A stretch of DNA of 64,000 nucleotides from Phycomyces nitens (GCA_022702545.1 JAHRBC010000002.1:4402001-4466000); one strand, 5' to 3'. Shown: positions 1 to 11,900, numbered from the stretch's first letter. The notes: a model not told the origin generated them from the sequence alone. Numbers and translations are program-made.

Positions 1-718
1 GTGCTCAAGAACGGAATTGATAAAGGTAATCAAAATGGCGCTGCCCTTATCAACAACAAAACAAGATATGAACATGATAATAAACACTGTTATCAGTTGG
101 TGCCATGGATCTTGAGGAAGGTTTGGTAAATTATCTATAAGTTGATTGAGCTGCATGTTAATGTATTCCTTTTAGTAATAACATCATCCTTTTTTTATTT
201 TGCACCTGTTTCTTCATCCTGGTCCTGCTCTTCATCGTCATCACTCTTCTCATAGTCTTCAGAGTCAGAGAAAGCATCAAGATCTTCTTCACCTGTTCCA
301 AAAATAGACTCTTCCACTGAAAGAGGTAAGAAGAACTCTATATTCTCAATTGGTAAAGGTGTACCAGGAGAAGAAATATTGTCTATAGATACACAATTTA
401 AATACAGTTGAATATCCCTTTGGTAAATAAAATAAAATTACACTCAAAACTCTCTTCAGTCTGGTCTATGTCCATAGTATTATTGATAGTGTTTACTTGG
501 CTTGAATATGCTATTTGGTTTGGATTATATATTATTATTATTAAGGTCTATATTTCTGTAGCTTATTTACTATTAATCTGGCTGTTAAACAATTTGTCCT
601 CATCACTTTGGACATGGCGTGCTGCAGTTGTTTTGCTCGTCATTGTGAAGCCAGAATGATTGCGAGAGCATTTCGAGCATCTGCATTGCACTTCATTGGA
701 ATTACGAATGGAAGACAT
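1..718 (-). CDS. Tnp2-like transposase gene, 5' exons only (element G, runs off left edge)
   Basis: The ATG is at 718-716. Exon 1 (718-571) encodes MSSIRNSNEVQCRCSKCSRN, with the same CxC..C pattern as exon 1 of the transposases at 3726 and 48801. It ends at a GTAAAT donor. A short second exon near 500-460 contains a Met-Asp-Ile-Asp peptide, as in the other copies. An acidic exon (about 386-203, rich in Glu/Asp) follows. The final piece (about 148-1) encodes a hydrophobic stretch with VVDKG..LI.FIN, which aligns with the VVDKGAVVLIEFIN block starting the long exon of the other transposases. The sequence is clearly diverged from elements 1-5, and the C-terminal catalytic part lies outside the window. 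Exon limits are inferred from splice motifs and homology. Confidence 0.6.
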
Positions 719-956
719 TTTTCTTGTTACTTAGTATAGTAAAGAAGGAGTACAAAGTATCCAGTACTAATAATTAAAAAATACTTTTTTACTTGAGAAT
801 AATAAATCAAATGATTGAATATCATTCAGCCAATAAAAACATTCAAATCAATCTCTATTGTTAATGCAAGATTTTGCCTGAGTTATAAATATTTTTACTC
901 ATGTTATTGATAATTCCAGATAACTATTAAATTATGATTTAAATTGATTTTTGCAG

Positions 957-1202
957 TGTGCTAGTATATAAAGTAATATAAAAGAGAGGCTGTAGTATAT
1001 AAAGAAACAATTTTGGTTGGATAAAAAAAACGGTAGCTGTGCCTATTCCTGCCTCATAACTACCCTTTTTTTTGCACTAAAAAACGGTAACAGCTACCGA
1101 AATCGCCTTATACAGAGTCTTTACTACTGTTTTTTTTGGTGGGAAAAAACGGTAGTAATGCTACCAAAACGGTAGTTAGCTACCGTTTTTTCCACCATAG
1201 TG
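957..1202 (-). repeat. CACTA terminal and subterminal region of element G
   Basis: The right edge reads CACTATGGTGG on the minus strand. It is followed inward by repeated ACGGTAG/CTACCGT motifs in both orientations, as is typical of CACTA subterminal transposase-binding repeats. The whole ~246-bp block is nearly identical to 39785-40030. It lies about 240 bp upstream of the transposase start at 718, so it probably holds that gene's promoter and the element's 5' terminus. The terminus abuts the broken Tnp2 reading frame at 1203, marking an insertion point. Confidence 0.7.
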
Positions 1203-1848
1203 ATGTATGGGAACCCAGAAGCAATTTTGTTTGACAATACAGCATATCCAGGAGGAACAAGGATTGAATCTGCCAGATGTTGCATGTGGACAAGTGTGGT
1301 GCTGGGAAAATAGCCAAGGTCTCTCCAAATGTTGACCATCCGTTTGGCTGTGCCAAGAAACAAGTTGTGCATAGGATCCACAATTGTATACCGAACAGGA
1401 TCAAAGTAATGTAGGTGGTGCAATCCTGAATACTGGGTACCATTGTGCTTCTCCAACTCTGCTCGTTCGACGTCTGATTCTGCATTGAACCATATTTTAG
1501 CATCCACAGCATTGGTGACCTTTTCTCTTGGTGTCTAATTCTCAACGTCAAATCCAGAGTAATCAATCTTGCTTGATCCATCAATCACCAAAAACTGACG
1601 TGCACACTTGTGACAGGCGTTGGTGCTTGCATGTCCTGTAAATCCCATGGTTTTTCTTGCAGCAGGTATATTGCAGGCAACACACATGAGAGCAGCACGA
1701 ACACAAACACCACCAGGGAACATAGCCGTCTTGATTGTCATTCCAGTGTAAAAGTCAACCAATTCGTCAACAAGAGGCTCAAGAAAGTTGTTCATCTGAT
1801 TGGTCTTTGCTTCCTTTGGCCCTGGCATGATACCAACAAGAATGATAT
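1203..1848 (-). pseudogene. Tnp2-like transposase fragment (middle part)
   Basis: On the minus strand the translation contains ILVGIMPGPKEAK, an ARKTMGF motif, NACHKC, and DPMHNLFLGTAKRMV. These are the core motifs of the transposases at 4316-5640 and 58256-60735. The frame runs from about 1848 to 1203 with one in-frame TAG near 1535, where relatives have coding sequence. It stops at GFPYI, exactly where the CACTA terminus of element G begins. Relatives continue with MKADEWKSW, so the gene was interrupted there. The N-terminal half is absent. This is an old remnant of a subfamily distinct from elements 1-5. Confidence 0.8.
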
Positions 1849-2764
1849 TTCACACCCACTGACTTTTTACACGTTTTAGGCAATTATTTTGCTAAAAAAA
1901 ATTATTATTGGCTGTGAGTTTGTAATCACTGTTTTTTTGTACTTTTGGTCTATTTTTTGATATATTTTTTAATCTCCTATGCTTTTCTGGGGGTTTATCT
2001 TAAAATAAATAATAGCTAACCAATTATATTTTATCACTGATATTGAAGCATTTTTATTGGATAATAAAAAGATGGGCATTCAGAATTAATGACCAATAGG
2101 AACTGAATTTTGATACATTAATTACATGAATGTTTCCATGCCCATTAACGGCTGTTGTAAATGAGTATTGATCACTGCTGAATCTGAGAGTAAGACTGAA
2201 GGATAAAATAATATCCTCAGCTATTCCAGTCAAACGGATCTGCCTTTATGAGATTATCCAATACACAGATCATCATACACATAATTGATTATTATTTATT
2301 ATTATTATCGTTATCACCATAATATGGGATATACAGATATACACATATTTATCTAATGGCATCATCATATTCCATCTACATATTTCGTTGATTATATGAA
2401 TACTTGATTGAGAGACTACAACTACAATGAATTAATAATTCTAAAAACATTACCCAAGTATCTGGGTCGGAATATTAAAATATTACCAATAGCATAAATG
2501 CTCTTCTTTACCAAAGCTCTCTGGCTGATCTGACTGGAGAAGTATCATATCAATAGGTCTCTCTGGATCTTTCCAGAAAGACAATACTCCTGGAAGATGA
2601 CTCATTGTGATAAATATTACCAAAGCATATACTGAATTATAAATCAGAAAACATATAAATATCAGTAGTTAGTTCTGTGTAGAAACATAACCTTTTTCTT
2701 TTGAATAAACACCCTACACAAGTTCTCACGAATTCTTTCGTATCTTTCCAAGTTTATTTCTACC
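1849..2764. other. AT-rich spacer without recognisable gene
   Basis: About 0.9 kb of AT-rich DNA between the Tnp2 fragment and the truncated edge of element 2. I see no convincing reading frame, splice-linked exons, tRNA or terminal repeat. Decayed transposon sequence is possible but not demonstrable by eye. Confidence 0.4.
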
Positions 2765-3483
2765 CACAACAAAAGCGATGATGAAGAAGATGAAGGCAAA
2801 GATGTAGTTGAGATTGCAGTTGAGGAATTTGACAGTGAAGGTGTGTGTTGAATAGCCAAAAGCAAAGAGAAAGCAGCAAAGAAAAAAGCCTGAAAAAAAT
2901 TGAATATTAATTTTTTCGATTTTAAAATAGACCCTTTCCCAACCCCCAATATGCCTGAAATTCCTGTGCACAGGTTTATCGCCGTTTTTGTTGTCCTCTT
3001 TGCATCCCGCTATGTGGTCAACAAGGGTGCTGTTGTCTTGATCGAGTTCATCAACACACTCTTGACGATTTACAAGCAGGATTTCCAGCTCCCATCCAGT
3101 CTTCTTGGTCTGCAAAGAATGACAGGATATTCTGCAATTGCCAATGGTATCAGGAGATTCGTAGCCTGCCCCAATTGTCATGCAGTATATGAAGAGAACC
3201 AGTCTGTCCCCCCTTGTTGTGTTTTCACAAAAGTTGGTGCACGCTTGACATGTAACTGCAAGTTGACCAAGGTCACATCGTCTGGATCATTGATTTCCAA
3301 GCGTGTGTTTCAATACCAATCATTGAAGCATGCCTTGAAAATTCTTTTCCTTCGCCCTGATTTTGAAGCAAGCATTCAACACTGGAATCAGGAGCTCAAG
3401 ATCATGGATACAATGTGCGACATCTTTGACGGCACAATGTGGAAGGAGTTGAAAGATACCAATGGTGAATCCTTTGTTGCACG
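2765..3483 (+). pseudogene. Tnp2-like transposase, element 2, 5' part
   Basis: The remnant includes the end of the acidic exon (to about 2851), an intron ending in AAAATAG at 2930, and the start of the long exon at 2931. That exon begins DPFPTPNMPEIPVHRF and is closely similar to the element 4 protein encoded from 60735 downward. The frame is open to residue 184 of the long exon, then runs into the CACTGG terminus of element 1 at 3484. Exons 1-2 and most of the acidic exon are missing. The rest of the gene resumes at 9853. Confidence 0.85.
3481..3483. repeat. Target-site duplication of element 1, left (ACG)
   Basis: ACG immediately precedes CACTGG at 3484 and recurs directly after CAGTG at 9850-9852. 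The restored codons match the Val-Ala/Thr-Arg/His-Pro-Arg-Ser context of related transposases. Confidence 0.85.
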
Positions 3484-3725
3484 CACTGGAAAAACCCCTC
3501 GATTTCACCTAGTATAAATGGTGCAGATGGGTACTAGAAACATAGAGCTTTTTTTCATCTCAGACATTATTTTTTTTAAAAATAAAAAGTATAATTTTGA
3601 TGCATCCTATTGGTTCGGGCAAAGGATCAAAGAACAATAGCCTTTTTCTTGTCTATAAAATGACAGCAAATAAAAATATGTAGCACTTGTTTCCTTTTTT
3701 ATCTCACAATCAAATAATATAAACT

Positions 3726-6700
3726 ATGTCTTCTATTTCCGCACAAAACACTACTGCCTGTTACTGCAACAAATGCAGCAATAACCAGCAAGGATTCACT
3801 ATTGTATCCAAGCGCACTTACCAACGCCATAGTAAGAGAGCAAGAACTGAAGAAACTGGCGAATTTGAGAGCAGTATGTATACTAGTGTTAATTTTCATT
3901 TACTGCGCAATAATAACTTGTATTTTTCAATTGAACTCAGGCACACAAAGTGATATGATGGATTTGGACGTTGAGGGTAAAATATATTTATTTGAAAACC
4001 AGTGCAGAGTAATAAACTAATCTAACCCATATTTGCAGCAATGCCGATTATTGAATCCGAATCCGTGGCAGTTGACAGTCAGCCCAGCTTACCTTTTGGG
4101 GATTATGACCAAATGGTTGATGCCGATCAACTTGACAATGAGGTCAATGGCGATGGTGCCGAAATCACCAACGACTCTGACAATGACAGTGATGATGAAG
4201 CCGATGTCGAGGAGATTGAGGTCGAGGAGTTTGATAGTGAAGGTCAGTATTGAATAGCTATAATACAAAAGCAAGCAAAAATTGAGTGTTAATAATTTTC
4301 CTTTTTAAATAATAGACCCTTTTGCTACTCCTGGTATGCCCGAAAACCCAGTGCACAGAGCAATTGCCATTTTCGTTGTTCTGTTTGCATCCCGTTATGT
4401 GGTCGATAAGGGTGCTGTTGTCTTGATTGAGTTCATCAACAAACTCTTGACGATTTACGGACAGGACTTCCAATTGCCCTCAAGCCTTTCTGGTCTCCAA
4501 AGCATGACGGGTTTCACTGCCTTGACCAAGGGTGTAAAGAGATTCGTTGTGTGCCAGGATTGCCACACGGTGTATGAGGAAGCTGGGTCTGCTCCACTTC
4601 GGTGCGATTCTGCTAAGCTCGGTTCCCAATCTGTATGTGGTTGTCAATTGATGAAGCAATCGTCATCTGGTGCTTTGGTTGCCAAGAGATCGTACGTCTA
4701 TCAGTCCGTCAAGCAGGCGTTGAGAGTCCTTTTCCTCCGCCCGGATTTTGAGACCAAGATTCGTCACTGGAACCAGGAGCTAAAAGTTGTAGACACCATG
4801 TGCGATATCTACGATGGTGCAATGTGGAAGGGTCTCCAGGACATGGGTGGTGTTTCGTTCGTTGCAGATCCACGTTCTTTGATGCTGACACTGAACATTG
4901 ACTGGTTCCAGCCCTTTGATGGAATCAGCTATTCTTGTGGTGCCATCTATCTTGTAATCAATAATTTGCCTAGGGAGGAAAGGTTCAAGGCCGAAAATAC
5001 TATTCTCGTCGGTCTGATGCCTGGACCCAAGGAGCCAAAGACAGATGAGATCAACAGTTATCTCAAGCCGTTGGTCGATGAACTGGAGCAGTTGTTTGTT
5101 GGAATAAGGATCCCGACCTACGAGTGCCCGTCTGGTGTCAATGTCCGTGCTGCATTGTTGATGGTGGCGTGCGATATCCCAGCTGCAAGGAAGACGAGTG
5201 GGTTTACGGCACACAACAGCACCAATGCATGCTACAAGTGCAATCGTCAGTTCTCTCGTTTGGAGGGGTCAAACCAGGTGGATTTCCGTGGATTTGACTA
5301 TTCACAATGGTCTCTTCGGACATCAGTTGACAACAGACACCATGCAACACTTTGGAAAGATGCCCAGACGATTTCCGAAAGGCATGGACTTGAAGTTGAG
5401 AATGGTGTACGATGGTCAGAGCTTCACCGCCTCCAGTATCTTGATCTTGTCCGCGCAACTGTGGTGGACCCCATGCACAACCTCTTCCTGGGAACCGCCA
5501 AGAGAATGGTTGAAAACTGGATCTCTGGTGGTGATTTGTCCAATGACGATCTTCTTGTGATGCAGGAGATAGCAGACACCATGGAGCTGCCAAGTGATTA
5601 CAGTTCACTAAAGACAAAGATTGCCAGGGATTTCCATTCATGAAAGCAGACGAGTGGAAATCTTGGGTGCTGGTATATTCGCCTGTTGCATTGAAGCCCG
5701 TTCTCCTGCGTCAAAAGTTTAACAGTTGGATGAACTTTGTGGATGCCTGCCGCCTGATTGTCAAGCCATCTGTGTCCTTCCAGGATGTTGACAATGCCCA
5801 TCACCACCTTCAGCAATTCTGCCAAGAGTGCGAGCGCCTTTACCCTCCAAGTCTTCTCACCTGCAACATGCACCTGCACCTCCATCTTCATAAGACCATC
5901 AATGATTTTGGACCGGTGTACGGCTATTGGCTCTTTGGGTTTGAGAGGTACAACGGATTGCTAAAGAACGTGAGCACGAATGGAAAGAATGGGTTTGAGG
6001 CAACCTACATGCGGAAATTTGTCCAGGACGTATTCAAGAATGATTATGTCAATGCTGTTCTACAATCTCCAAGCCAAGACATCTTCACTCCTCTCTTTTC
6101 AAACCTCCTCTCTGCCTCCACCTCTGCCTCTATCCCTACCCCCACACCCACACCCACACCAACACCAACACGACGCCCGTTCAGATTGCTGGATTTCATC
6201 GAAGCTTCAGAGAATTCTGAATTCCCAATCAAGGGTAACGAGCCTCTTCCCCCTCTGCGTTTCCTCTGCTTCAAAAGTCTGCCACAAAAATGAGTGATAT
6301 TGACTATCCTCAATTGTTGGCTTACTATGTGGATACGTATGACATTGACACCCTCCAGCATTATCAACATGCCACTTCTTCTTCGTTGTTTGTTGACAAT
6401 CAGATCGTGAAGCTGAAATCGATAAATCTCCTTGGCCAAGTTTATCGTGGACACAATAGCTCTGGAAATGGTGGATCTCGTGTACAAGCTTTGTTTGGTA
6501 GCAGCACTGGTGAGAACCAGACCGCCTATACTGGGCAGATACAGTATATTTTTGTTCATCAGTTTACGCCGCCTCTCTCTGCCTCTGTCCGTTTAAATCG
6601 TCGTGGCTATCAAAGCCAGCATGTCTTTGCCTTTGTGCGATGGAATGGTGTCTGTTATGAACGATCACGCGAAGATGAAGGTGTTGACATCTGTTTGCCC

Positions 6701-6838
6701 AGTTTTTCTCCTGCTACCAATGAGTGCATCTTGCCAGTGCATCGCCTTCTTTTGGAAGTTGCGACTGCCACACACACAAGCCGAAATGGTATAAAGAGGA
6801 TGCTGGTCATTCCTTTGCCAAAGAAACTTTGCGTGTAA
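3726..6838 (+). pseudogene. Tnp2-like transposase, element 1 (two frameshifts)
   Basis: There are four exons: 3726-3873 (148 nt, CxC..C zinc-binding pattern and basic tail), 3941-3976, 4039-4242 (acidic, ends VEEFDSEG) and 4316-6838. The long exon carries VVDKGAVVLIEFIN, DIDWFQPFD-like and MPGPKEPK blocks, ARKTSGF, NACYKC and DPMHNLFLGTAKRM. Further on come MKADEWKSWV, the FGPVYGYWLFGFERYNGLLK block and a C-terminus ending in LVIPLPKK. Two single-base losses break it: near 5636 (ARDFHS instead of ARGFPFMKADEW) and near 6255 (after NEPLPP). Both lie in short base runs, so assembly error is possible. A Thr-Pro repeat occurs near 6143-6170. Family known: Tnp2/CACTA-type transposase domain, nuclear DNA cut-and-paste. 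Catalytic residues cannot be assigned from sequence alone. Confidence 0.88.
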
Positions 6839-6965
6839 TAAAAAAAAATAAATATCTTTTCTCTTTTATAAAGAACAAACAGAAATAGCATTGCCTTTAT
6901 AAATGTCGTCAAAACGTAACGCGTGTCAAAAAAAAATAGATGGAGAGATAAAAAAAATTATTTTA

Positions 6966-8154
6966 TTAAAGCCCATGTCTAAGAGCCCACTGAGCAAGAC
7001 TGGGATTTAAATTGGTCGGGACTGCCACGTCCACAGTTCTGCCATAAACCCTTGACAGCAACTGGTGAGAGTTTGCTCCAAGTTGGAGACCAACGAATCT
7101 ATCAATGACTTGGATAAATCGGTTGTACTATCAATTGCACATTAGTAATCTAAAGTCATCCAAAATATTATTTATAATCAGCTCAACAACTCACTTCATC
7201 GCTTCTCCAACTTGGGCGGACGGTCCGAATCACACGTCTTCTTCCAGTTTCGGAGACTTCGTCATCCGATTCTCCTCCGGACATTGCTTCCTTGGGGAGT
7301 GCATTGGCACAATCCCGGCCCATCTCTTGGTTGATGGCAACCATGTTGCTGCCGTATGCCTTTGTTCGGCGCTTGTGGTTCTAATAATAACCTTGTTATT
7401 ATTTTTTGGAATAGATTTTTAATATATCAAGGATAACTTACTTCACCAGCACGTCTGGCTCTCCGTGAACGTGTGTTCGTGATCTCTTTTGCAGCAGCAG
7501 AGATCTTCTCCTGTTTGCATCTGTTGATGAAGTTTTTGTGGAGCTTATCACGAAGATCCTTGATTCTCATCCCATCACCAGCAAACTTGCGCTCCAGGAC
7601 GACAAGAAGCCTGTTCACTAACTCCTTGTTTGGAGTCACATTAAAGTGAACATCCGTGTTCCACCTGGGCTTGTTAGTGTTGGCCAAGATCTCTGCTGGA
7701 GTATTTGCATGGAAATTTGGCTCCCACAAGAACTCACGGATCTTTCTCTGATATAGTAAACAAGTTAATGAATTGATAATATAGTATAAGGTATAATACT
7801 TACATTGACCTCCACTGATGTTTTATGGCTGGGTCCGGCCAAACCAATGGCCTCCACAACCGCAACATTGCTGGGTTCACTGGTGGCAGTGGTAGGAACC
7901 TCTTCTCCAAAATTGTCAATGGCCTTAATGGCTTCACGGGTTCCAGCAATGATGACACCAAGTCTGGCATCCATCGTTACCAGTTTGGTGTTGGAGGTCA
8001 CCAACTCGCCTTCTACATTGGTGACCTTATCTTCCACTCTGGTCATGTTGTCTTGAATTCCAGAGAGCATCTCGACAATTTGCTCCATGTTGGCAGGAGT
8101 GAGAGCAGGAGCAGGAGTGGGACGAGGAGCAATCGATCTTCTTTGGTTAACCAT
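6966..8154 (-). CDS. ORF2, conserved accessory protein of CACTA-like element 1
   Basis: Four exons, 8154-7804, 7747-7442, 7380-7195 and 7127-6966 (351, 306, 186 and 162 nt), give 334 codons with every intron in phase 0. The frame is open throughout. The N-terminal exon starts MVNQRRSIAPRP and has heptad-like leucine/valine spacing suggesting a coiled coil. The second exon carries the conserved NKPRWNTDVHFN..PNKELV block and a basic Arg/Lys tail. The third has an acidic EAMSGGESDDE patch followed by RTVRPSWRSDE. The gene is convergent with the transposase, with 127 bp between stop codons. Homologues occur in elements 2-5. The function is unknown; by analogy with two-gene CACTA elements it may bind terminal repeats or DNA. 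I recognise no named domain. Confidence 0.8.
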
Positions 8155-8264
8155 TTTCTAGAATATGGTAAAGTATATTTCGATTATAATTATTAGTTTT
8201 TGTTCAATTGAAATAAAAATAAATATAATATACATACAAAAACTGTTTTGTTGGGTGGGTGAGT

Positions 8265-8266
<2 letters not shown>

Positions 8267-8297
<31 letters not shown>
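8267..8297. repeat. (GT)n microsatellite in the ORF2/ORF3 intergenic region
   Basis: A run of GT dinucleotides about 30 bp long lies between the divergent ORF2 and ORF3 genes of element 1. No function is claimed. Confidence 0.9.
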
Positions 8298-8299
<2 letters not shown>

Positions 8300-8592
8300 G
8301 GTAAGAGAGGTTGAATATCAAAAAGGCCGTTATATATAGGCATTTTGAATGACTATAAAGATGTTCCTCTATTGTCTTGAAGCACTGAGATGCAAATCGG
8401 CCTTGATATTGTTTTTGGGCTCAATCCATCATGCTTTCCGCAGCATGCTTCAAAGGTGAAAAAATTTCAGACTCTCTCCTTTTTTTGGTTCCCTTTATTT
8501 TTCCTTTTGTTTGCTTTTTAATATCGGCGCCTTTCTCTGGTAAGACATTTTTTATACCTCTTTATACACACAAATTAACCTCTTTTTCATAG

Positions 8593-9103
8593 ATGTGCGC
8601 TCCCATTGCAACTCATCCTTTCCACAATGGCCATCTAGACAAATACTCACTGGCCGCATTCACTGGTACCATCATCTTGATAAAAATTATTTTCACTTTC
8701 TCTTTTAGATTGGCCAAACAACTTATATAGGGATGCCATCGGCACCAGGTAAAATTTTTTCTTTCAATCATACTTGTTCCCTCTCTGACTCTATTCCATT
8801 GTAGACTGCCCTTTCTATTCATGCCATCGGCCTCCTCCATCATTCGCAATTGTAATCATAAAGGTAATATTCTTTATAAATCTCTTTTTGCTTATCCAAA
8901 ATATTATTCAGATTATTTATTAATTATTATTATTATGTGTTTTATAGACTCACTTGGGCTTCCTTTACACACCATACCCCCTACTTTGATAACCCATTTG
9001 GCTCCTGGTATGTAAATTAAATATATCATCACTCTGTTCACCCATATTAATTTTTATTCCCTTTTTTATAGTAAAACCTGCCACACAGCCCATCCAGCCT
9101 TAA
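8593..9103 (+). CDS. ORF3, micro-exon gene of element 1
   Basis: Five tiny exons, 8593-8665, 8709-8748, 8805-8863, 8948-9007 and 9072-9103 (73, 40, 59, 60 and 32 coding nt), are bounded by canonical GT..AG introns of 43-84 nt. Spliced, they give one open frame of 87 codons from ATG 8593 to TAA 9101-9103, crossing phase-1 and phase-2 junctions. A further exon-like block (9218-9264) follows. It aligns with the terminal coding exon of element 2 (14332-14421), so the TAA may be a premature stop. The 74-nt exon at 9072-9145 has exactly the length of its counterpart at 14178-14251. The gene is divergent from ORF2 and in the same orientation as the transposase. No protein family is recognised. The gene call rests on repeated exon structure in five elements and on frame continuity. 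Confidence 0.6.
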
Positions 9104-9844
9104 AATTCAAGTCCCCTTTGCGCACTCTTGCCCATCTCTTGCAATGTAAGTATCTTTTGACACACAAAAATTTTCTCTTTGTACCCCACATCATTAACAC
9201 TTCTTTATCTTTTACAGAACACTCCTGCAGCCCAAAAAATTGCTGGATATTCATATTTTTGCAGGTATTTTTTATGTAGAAAAATATTCCATCCAAATAG
9301 CAGCAAGCAACCGGGTAGAAACGGCTAGGCATAGGAATAGGCGTAATAATAGACCCTAAACCTAGAAACATTCTATTCTTTCCAATAAAAATAAAAGCGT
9401 AAACCATTACCAATCCAATATAAACGGGAAATCAAATAATGGGTGATATATTACTGGTGAAGAAGAATAAAGAGGCTTTCAAGTGTTTGATTTGATTGGT
9501 CTTGGGTAGTAACCACTAGTAGATACATCGAGTTTCTACAACTCGCAACATAAAGATATGTGACGTATCTGAACATTTCAACGACCACGTTGAGACGACC
9601 AAAATAGAACCGTTCTTTTAAATACTTTTTTTCATCGTTCCAAATCAGATCTATATACCGAAAGTGCTAACAGACCTCACCTGCGGCACATTTTTACATG
9701 TTTCTACTACTGCAAACCACGACACCGAGGTACCTGTGAAGCTAGCATGCCTCCTAGTTGAAAAAATATTTAAACTAGGTGAAACCCACCCCTTTTCAGT
9801 ACCATAATGCCGGATTTCTGGTACTACAAACAGCCCCTCTTTTG
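9104..9844 (+). other. 3' part of ORF3 region and right subterminal DNA of element 1
   Basis: Holds the exon-like block 9218-9264 and a conserved stretch around 9380-9420 (ATTCTATTCTTTCCAATAAA), also found at 14470-14500, 41110-41140 (inverted) and 55655-55685. This is probably the ORF3 polyadenylation region. The remaining ~400 bp to the terminus has no gene I can support. Confidence 0.5.
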
Positions 9845-9849
9845 CAGTG

Positions 9850-9852
9850 ACG
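9850..9852. repeat. Target-site duplication of element 1, right (ACG)
   Basis: Second copy of the 3-bp duplication at the other edge of element 1. The interrupted transposase gene of element 2 resumes immediately afterwards. Confidence 0.85.
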
Positions 9853-11779
9853 TCCTCGTTCCTTGATGTTGACGCTGAATATCGATTGGTTCCAGCCCTT
9901 TGACAGGGTTGCATACTCTTGTGGCGCAATATACTTGGTCATAAACAACTTGCCTCATGAGGAGTGATTCAAGGCAGAAAATACAATCCTTGTTGGACTC
10001 ATGCCTGGGCCAAAGGAGCCAAAGTCTGAAGAGATAAATCATTATCTCAAGCCTTTGGTTGATGAGCTGGAGCAACTCTATGTGGGAATGACCATCCCAA
10101 CATTTGAATGTCATTCTGGAGCAACCGTCCGTGCTGCACTATTAATGGTAGCATGTGACATCCCTGCAGCCTGAAAGACAAGTGGATTCACATCCCATAA
10201 CAGCACAAACGCCTGTTACAAGTGTTGCCGCAAATTTTCTTGTCTTCCTGGGACAAGCAGTGTGGACTTCCATGGGTTTAATGAGTCTGGGTGGCGTCGT
10301 CGTCATGGTGTGGAGAACCATTTGCATGCTGAGGTGTGGAAGAGTGCAAGTACGCCCTCAGAAAGGCATGAGTTGGAGGTCGAAAATGGTGTTTGATGGT
10401 CGCAACTGCATCGCCTTGGATACTTTGATCTAGTACGTGGAACGATCATTGATCCCATGAATAACCTATTCTTGGGTACAGCCAAGAGGATGGTCGAGAC
10501 GTGGACTACTAGTGGTCTAATCACGGATAGGAAGCTGGCTTCTATGCAAGTAATGGCCGAATCGATGGTGGTGCCAACTGACTACACCATTTTGAAGACG
10601 AAGATCAGTAGAGGATTTCCATATATGAAGGCCGATGAATGGAAATCCTGGGTGTTGGTGTATTCTCCTGTGCTGCTCAGAGACGTTCTTCCTCTGGATA
10701 AGTTCAAGAATTGGATTGACTTTGTTGATGCATGCCGTCTCCTTGCAACACCAACAATCACGTTTGATGACCTTGACGACGCCCATACCCATTTGGAAAG
10801 ATTCTGTCAGAAATGTGAAGAATTGTATCCTGCTCCCACTCTCACCTGTAACATGCACCTGCACATCCATCTTTGCGAGACCATTCGTGATTTTGGACCT
10901 GTGTATGGCTATTGGCTGTTTGGGTTTGAGAGGTATAATGGCCTGTTGAAGAAGATCGACACCAATAGAAGGGATGGATTTGAGTCCACGTTCATGAAAA
11001 GTTTTGTTGAAGACATGTACAAGGGCGACTACATACAAAAAATTCTCTCCTGTCCAGACCAAGCTCCTTTCTGTCCTCTTCTGTCAAAACTCACGTCATC
11101 ATCCACAACTGCCACCTCCTCCTCTGCCCCTCTTTCACACACGCCATTTATACTTCAGCTATTTGTGCGTGCATCTTTAAAGCCTGAATTTCCGATAAAT
11201 GGGAATGAGCCCCTTCCTCCCTCTGCCTTCTCTCTCTTGGTGAGAAAGCCATCTGTAATGGATGATACTGATTATCTCCAGTTGTTGGAATACTATCGGC
11301 TATCATACAATATATCTAGTCTTCAGCACTATCATCAGGCAACATCGTCAGGTATCTTTGTTGATAATCATATCACAAAGATAAAATCCATCAATCTTCT
11401 TGGCCAGACGTATAAAGGCAAAAATGGTTCCGTAGACCGTGGGTCTTTCATTCAAGCACTCTTCCTAGGTAGAGTCGGTGATCCTCCACGAGCATACACA
11501 GGACAAATTCAGTACTTGTTCCTTCACAAGCTCAGTCTGCCATCAATCAGAAATAATTCCACTCATGTCTTTGCTTTCGTGAGATGGTTTGTCAACATGC
11601 CAAGTAGAACGCGTGAATATGAAGGAGTTGAGGTCTGCTTGCCAAGTTTCTCTCCAGATAATTATCATTGTATATTGCCAGTACATCGTATTCTTTTGGA
11701 AGTCGCGACTGCTGAGCTGGTGTCTGGTGTTAATGTAAAGATGCTGGTCATTCCTTTACCAAAAAAGATGTATGCTTAA
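9853..11779 (+). pseudogene. Tnp2-like transposase, element 2, 3' part
   Basis: Continues the gene cut at 3483. The frame starts at PRSLMLTLNIDWFQPFD, passes MPGPKEPK, NACYKC, DPMNNLFLGTAKRM (His of DPMHN replaced by Asn), MKADEWKSWV and GPVYGYWLFGFERYNGLLK, and ends LVIPLPKKMYA at the TAA 11777-11779. In-frame TGA codons lie near 9966, 10172 and 10393. The first and third sit where relatives have CGA or another arginine/glutamine codon. From 10457 onward the frame is open. It is very close to the intact element 4 protein. The gene is dead through both insertion and nonsense mutation. Confidence 0.9.
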
Positions 11780-11900
11780 AGCATTAATAAATAAATACTT
11801 GTTTCTTTTAAAAAGAGCAAAACAAAACATTCATTGCCTTTAAACATGTCTTTGGGATTAAATACGTAAGCAAGAGTAAAATAAAACAATTGTTTTTTAT

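Larger units (their letters stand above)
3484..9849 (+). mobile_element. CACTA-like element 1 (complete, three genes)
   Basis: A 6366-bp element begins CACTGGAAAAACCCC and ends ..TTTTGCAGTG (minus strand CACTGCAAAAG). It is flanked by the 3-bp duplication ACG (3481-3483 and 9850-9852), the size expected for CACTA transposons. Removing it plus one ACG restores the reading frame of the element 2 transposase. It carries a transposase gene (+, 3726-6838), ORF2 (-, 6966-8154) and the micro-exon gene ORF3 (+, 8593-9103). A second terminus-like sequence (minus strand TACTGAAAAGGGG then TTTCACCTAG) lies about 50 bp inside the right end and resembles the left terminus more closely than the true right end does. 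Confidence 0.88.

Noticed and set aside
408..659. Hydrophobic + strand reading frame as a membrane protein
   Set aside because: It overlaps, on the opposite strand, the first exons and intron of the element G transposase and is AT-driven.
5204..5641. Reading frames antisense to the element 1 transposase
   Set aside because: They are shadows of the + strand coding sequence with no independent motif and are not conserved in the other elements.
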